Shown here: one piece after another, positions 5,788 through 6,257 of the stretch
How the letters are laid out: each line of letters begins with the position of its first letter
How positions within the stretch are numbered: position 1 is the stretch's first letter
From: Gammaproteobacteria bacterium
GTDB lineage: Bacteria; Pseudomonadota; Gammaproteobacteria; Xanthomonadales; Marinicellaceae
Direction of reading: 5' to 3'
Length of the DNA stretch: 6,257 nt
NCBI GenBank assembly: GCA_030426705.1
Contig: JAUHXW010000183.1
Coordinates: 1-6,257, forward strand
Translations under genes and position numbers: made by a program
Notes under the pieces: generated by a model
What the model was told of the DNA's origin: nothing
What the model saw: only the letters and a program-made list of their open reading frames with translations
The model's database searches: none

Positions 5788-5813
5788 ATCAAAAATCTAG
5801 AGATAATAGTTTG

Positions 5814-6257
5814 TTATTTTTTTTGTTCTGTCCTCACCTCAATCTTGTTGTGCAGCGTGCGGTGTACCGGGCATTTATCAGCGATGACCATGAGTTTATC
5901 AATCTGTTCCTGGCTTAAATCACCTTCGAAACTGATGGTCCTTTTGATGACGTCAATTTTTGGGTATTGTTCATCACAGGATTGGCAATCCTCGCCATGT
6001 TCTCGACTGTGAGTCAGAGTAACGACTGCATTCTCCATGGGAATTTTTTTCATGTTGGCGTACATGCGCATGGTCATTACCGTGCAGGCTCCCAAGCCCG
6101 CCAGTATGTGTTGGTAAGGGTCCGGGCCGTTGTCATCTCCGCCGACTTTTGTCGGTTCGTCAGCGATCCATTGATGCGATGCGGTTTGTACATCGCATTG
6201 GAATTTATGGTTGATTTCAGTCACTCGAACATCTCCTTCTGGGACACTGACTTTTTC
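5814..6257 (-). CDS. OsmC-family domain, probably the C-terminal part of an alpha/beta-hydrolase-OsmC fusion; 5' end outside window
   Basis: This is an OsmC/Ohr-type domain, a family of thiol-dependent peroxidases that reduce organic hydroperoxides. Counting from the GTG at 6224, the peroxidatic-type Cys47 lies in GLGACTVMTMRMYA (44-57) and the second cysteine, Cys118, in ADKCPVHRTLH (115-125). DEPTKVGGDDNGPDPYQHIL (22-41) is the usual dimer-core segment. A further CxxC, EDCQSCDE (78-85), is common in this subgroup. The GTG has AAGGAG 8 nt ahead of it and would give a 136-residue protein. However, the frame stays open to the window edge and reads EKVSVPEGDVRVTEINHKF. This matches the linker before OsmC in bifunctional alpha/beta hydrolase/OsmC proteins, as I remember them, so I favour a larger fused protein. 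The gene converges on the broken PIN gene with a 26-bp gap and no evident terminator. Confidence 0.85.
   Translation of the reverse strand, partial: EKVSVPEGDVRVTEINHKFQCDVQTASHQWIADEPTKVGGDDNGPDPYQHILAGLGACTVMTMRMYANMKKIPMENAVVTLTHSREHGEDCQSCDEQYPKIDVIKRTISFEGDLSQEQIDKLMVIADKCPVHRTLHNKIEVRTEQKK

Noticed and set aside
5817..5824. Run of eight T as a terminator for the PIN-like gene
   Set aside because: No hairpin precedes it, and it is explained by the lysine codons and stop of the OsmC gene on the other strand.

Overview
The window looks like part of a gammaproteobacterial chromosome. The gene order is N-acetylglutamate kinase with a fused C-terminal acetyltransferase domain, then argC, then argH. 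This matches the arginine cluster I know from Xanthomonas and relatives. The moderate GC content and the C-terminal IFIDGFE ending of the secreted protein make me think of a Marinicella/Lysobacterales-like marine bacterium, but that placement is inference from memory.

Layout: positions 2-2775 hold three overlapping arginine-biosynthesis genes on the + strand. They are the 3' end of a bifunctional NAGS-K gene (argB type), a complete argC and a complete argH, with overlaps of 8 and 11 bp that suggest one translationally coupled operon. A spacer (2776-3047) carries an imperfect hairpin, a half copy of a palindromic repeat, and a probable promoter for the next gene. Positions 3048-4469 encode a 473-residue exported protein: signal peptide, CSLREA-like N-terminal domain, about seven right-handed beta-helix repeats, a choice-of-anchor Q-like C-terminal region and the terminal IFIDGFE.

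The right-hand third (about 4600-5800) is AT-rich and looks like an accessory patch. It holds a compact intact GIY-YIG nuclease gene (4776-5063) bracketed by copies of an ATTCCCGC-N4-GCGGGAAT palindrome. Three direct copies lie upstream and an inverted REPIN-like pair lies downstream. Next to it is a PIN-like nuclease gene (5257-5787) broken by one in-frame TAA. On the - strand, the window ends in an OsmC-family domain whose frame stays open to the window edge. It is probably the C-terminal half of an alpha/beta-hydrolase-OsmC fusion.

The arginine genes act in series: acetylglutamate synthesis and phosphorylation, reduction of the acyl phosphate, and the final argininosuccinate cleavage. The other genes show no functional tie to that pathway. 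The feature most worth following up is the pairing of the palindromic repeats with the GIY-YIG gene.
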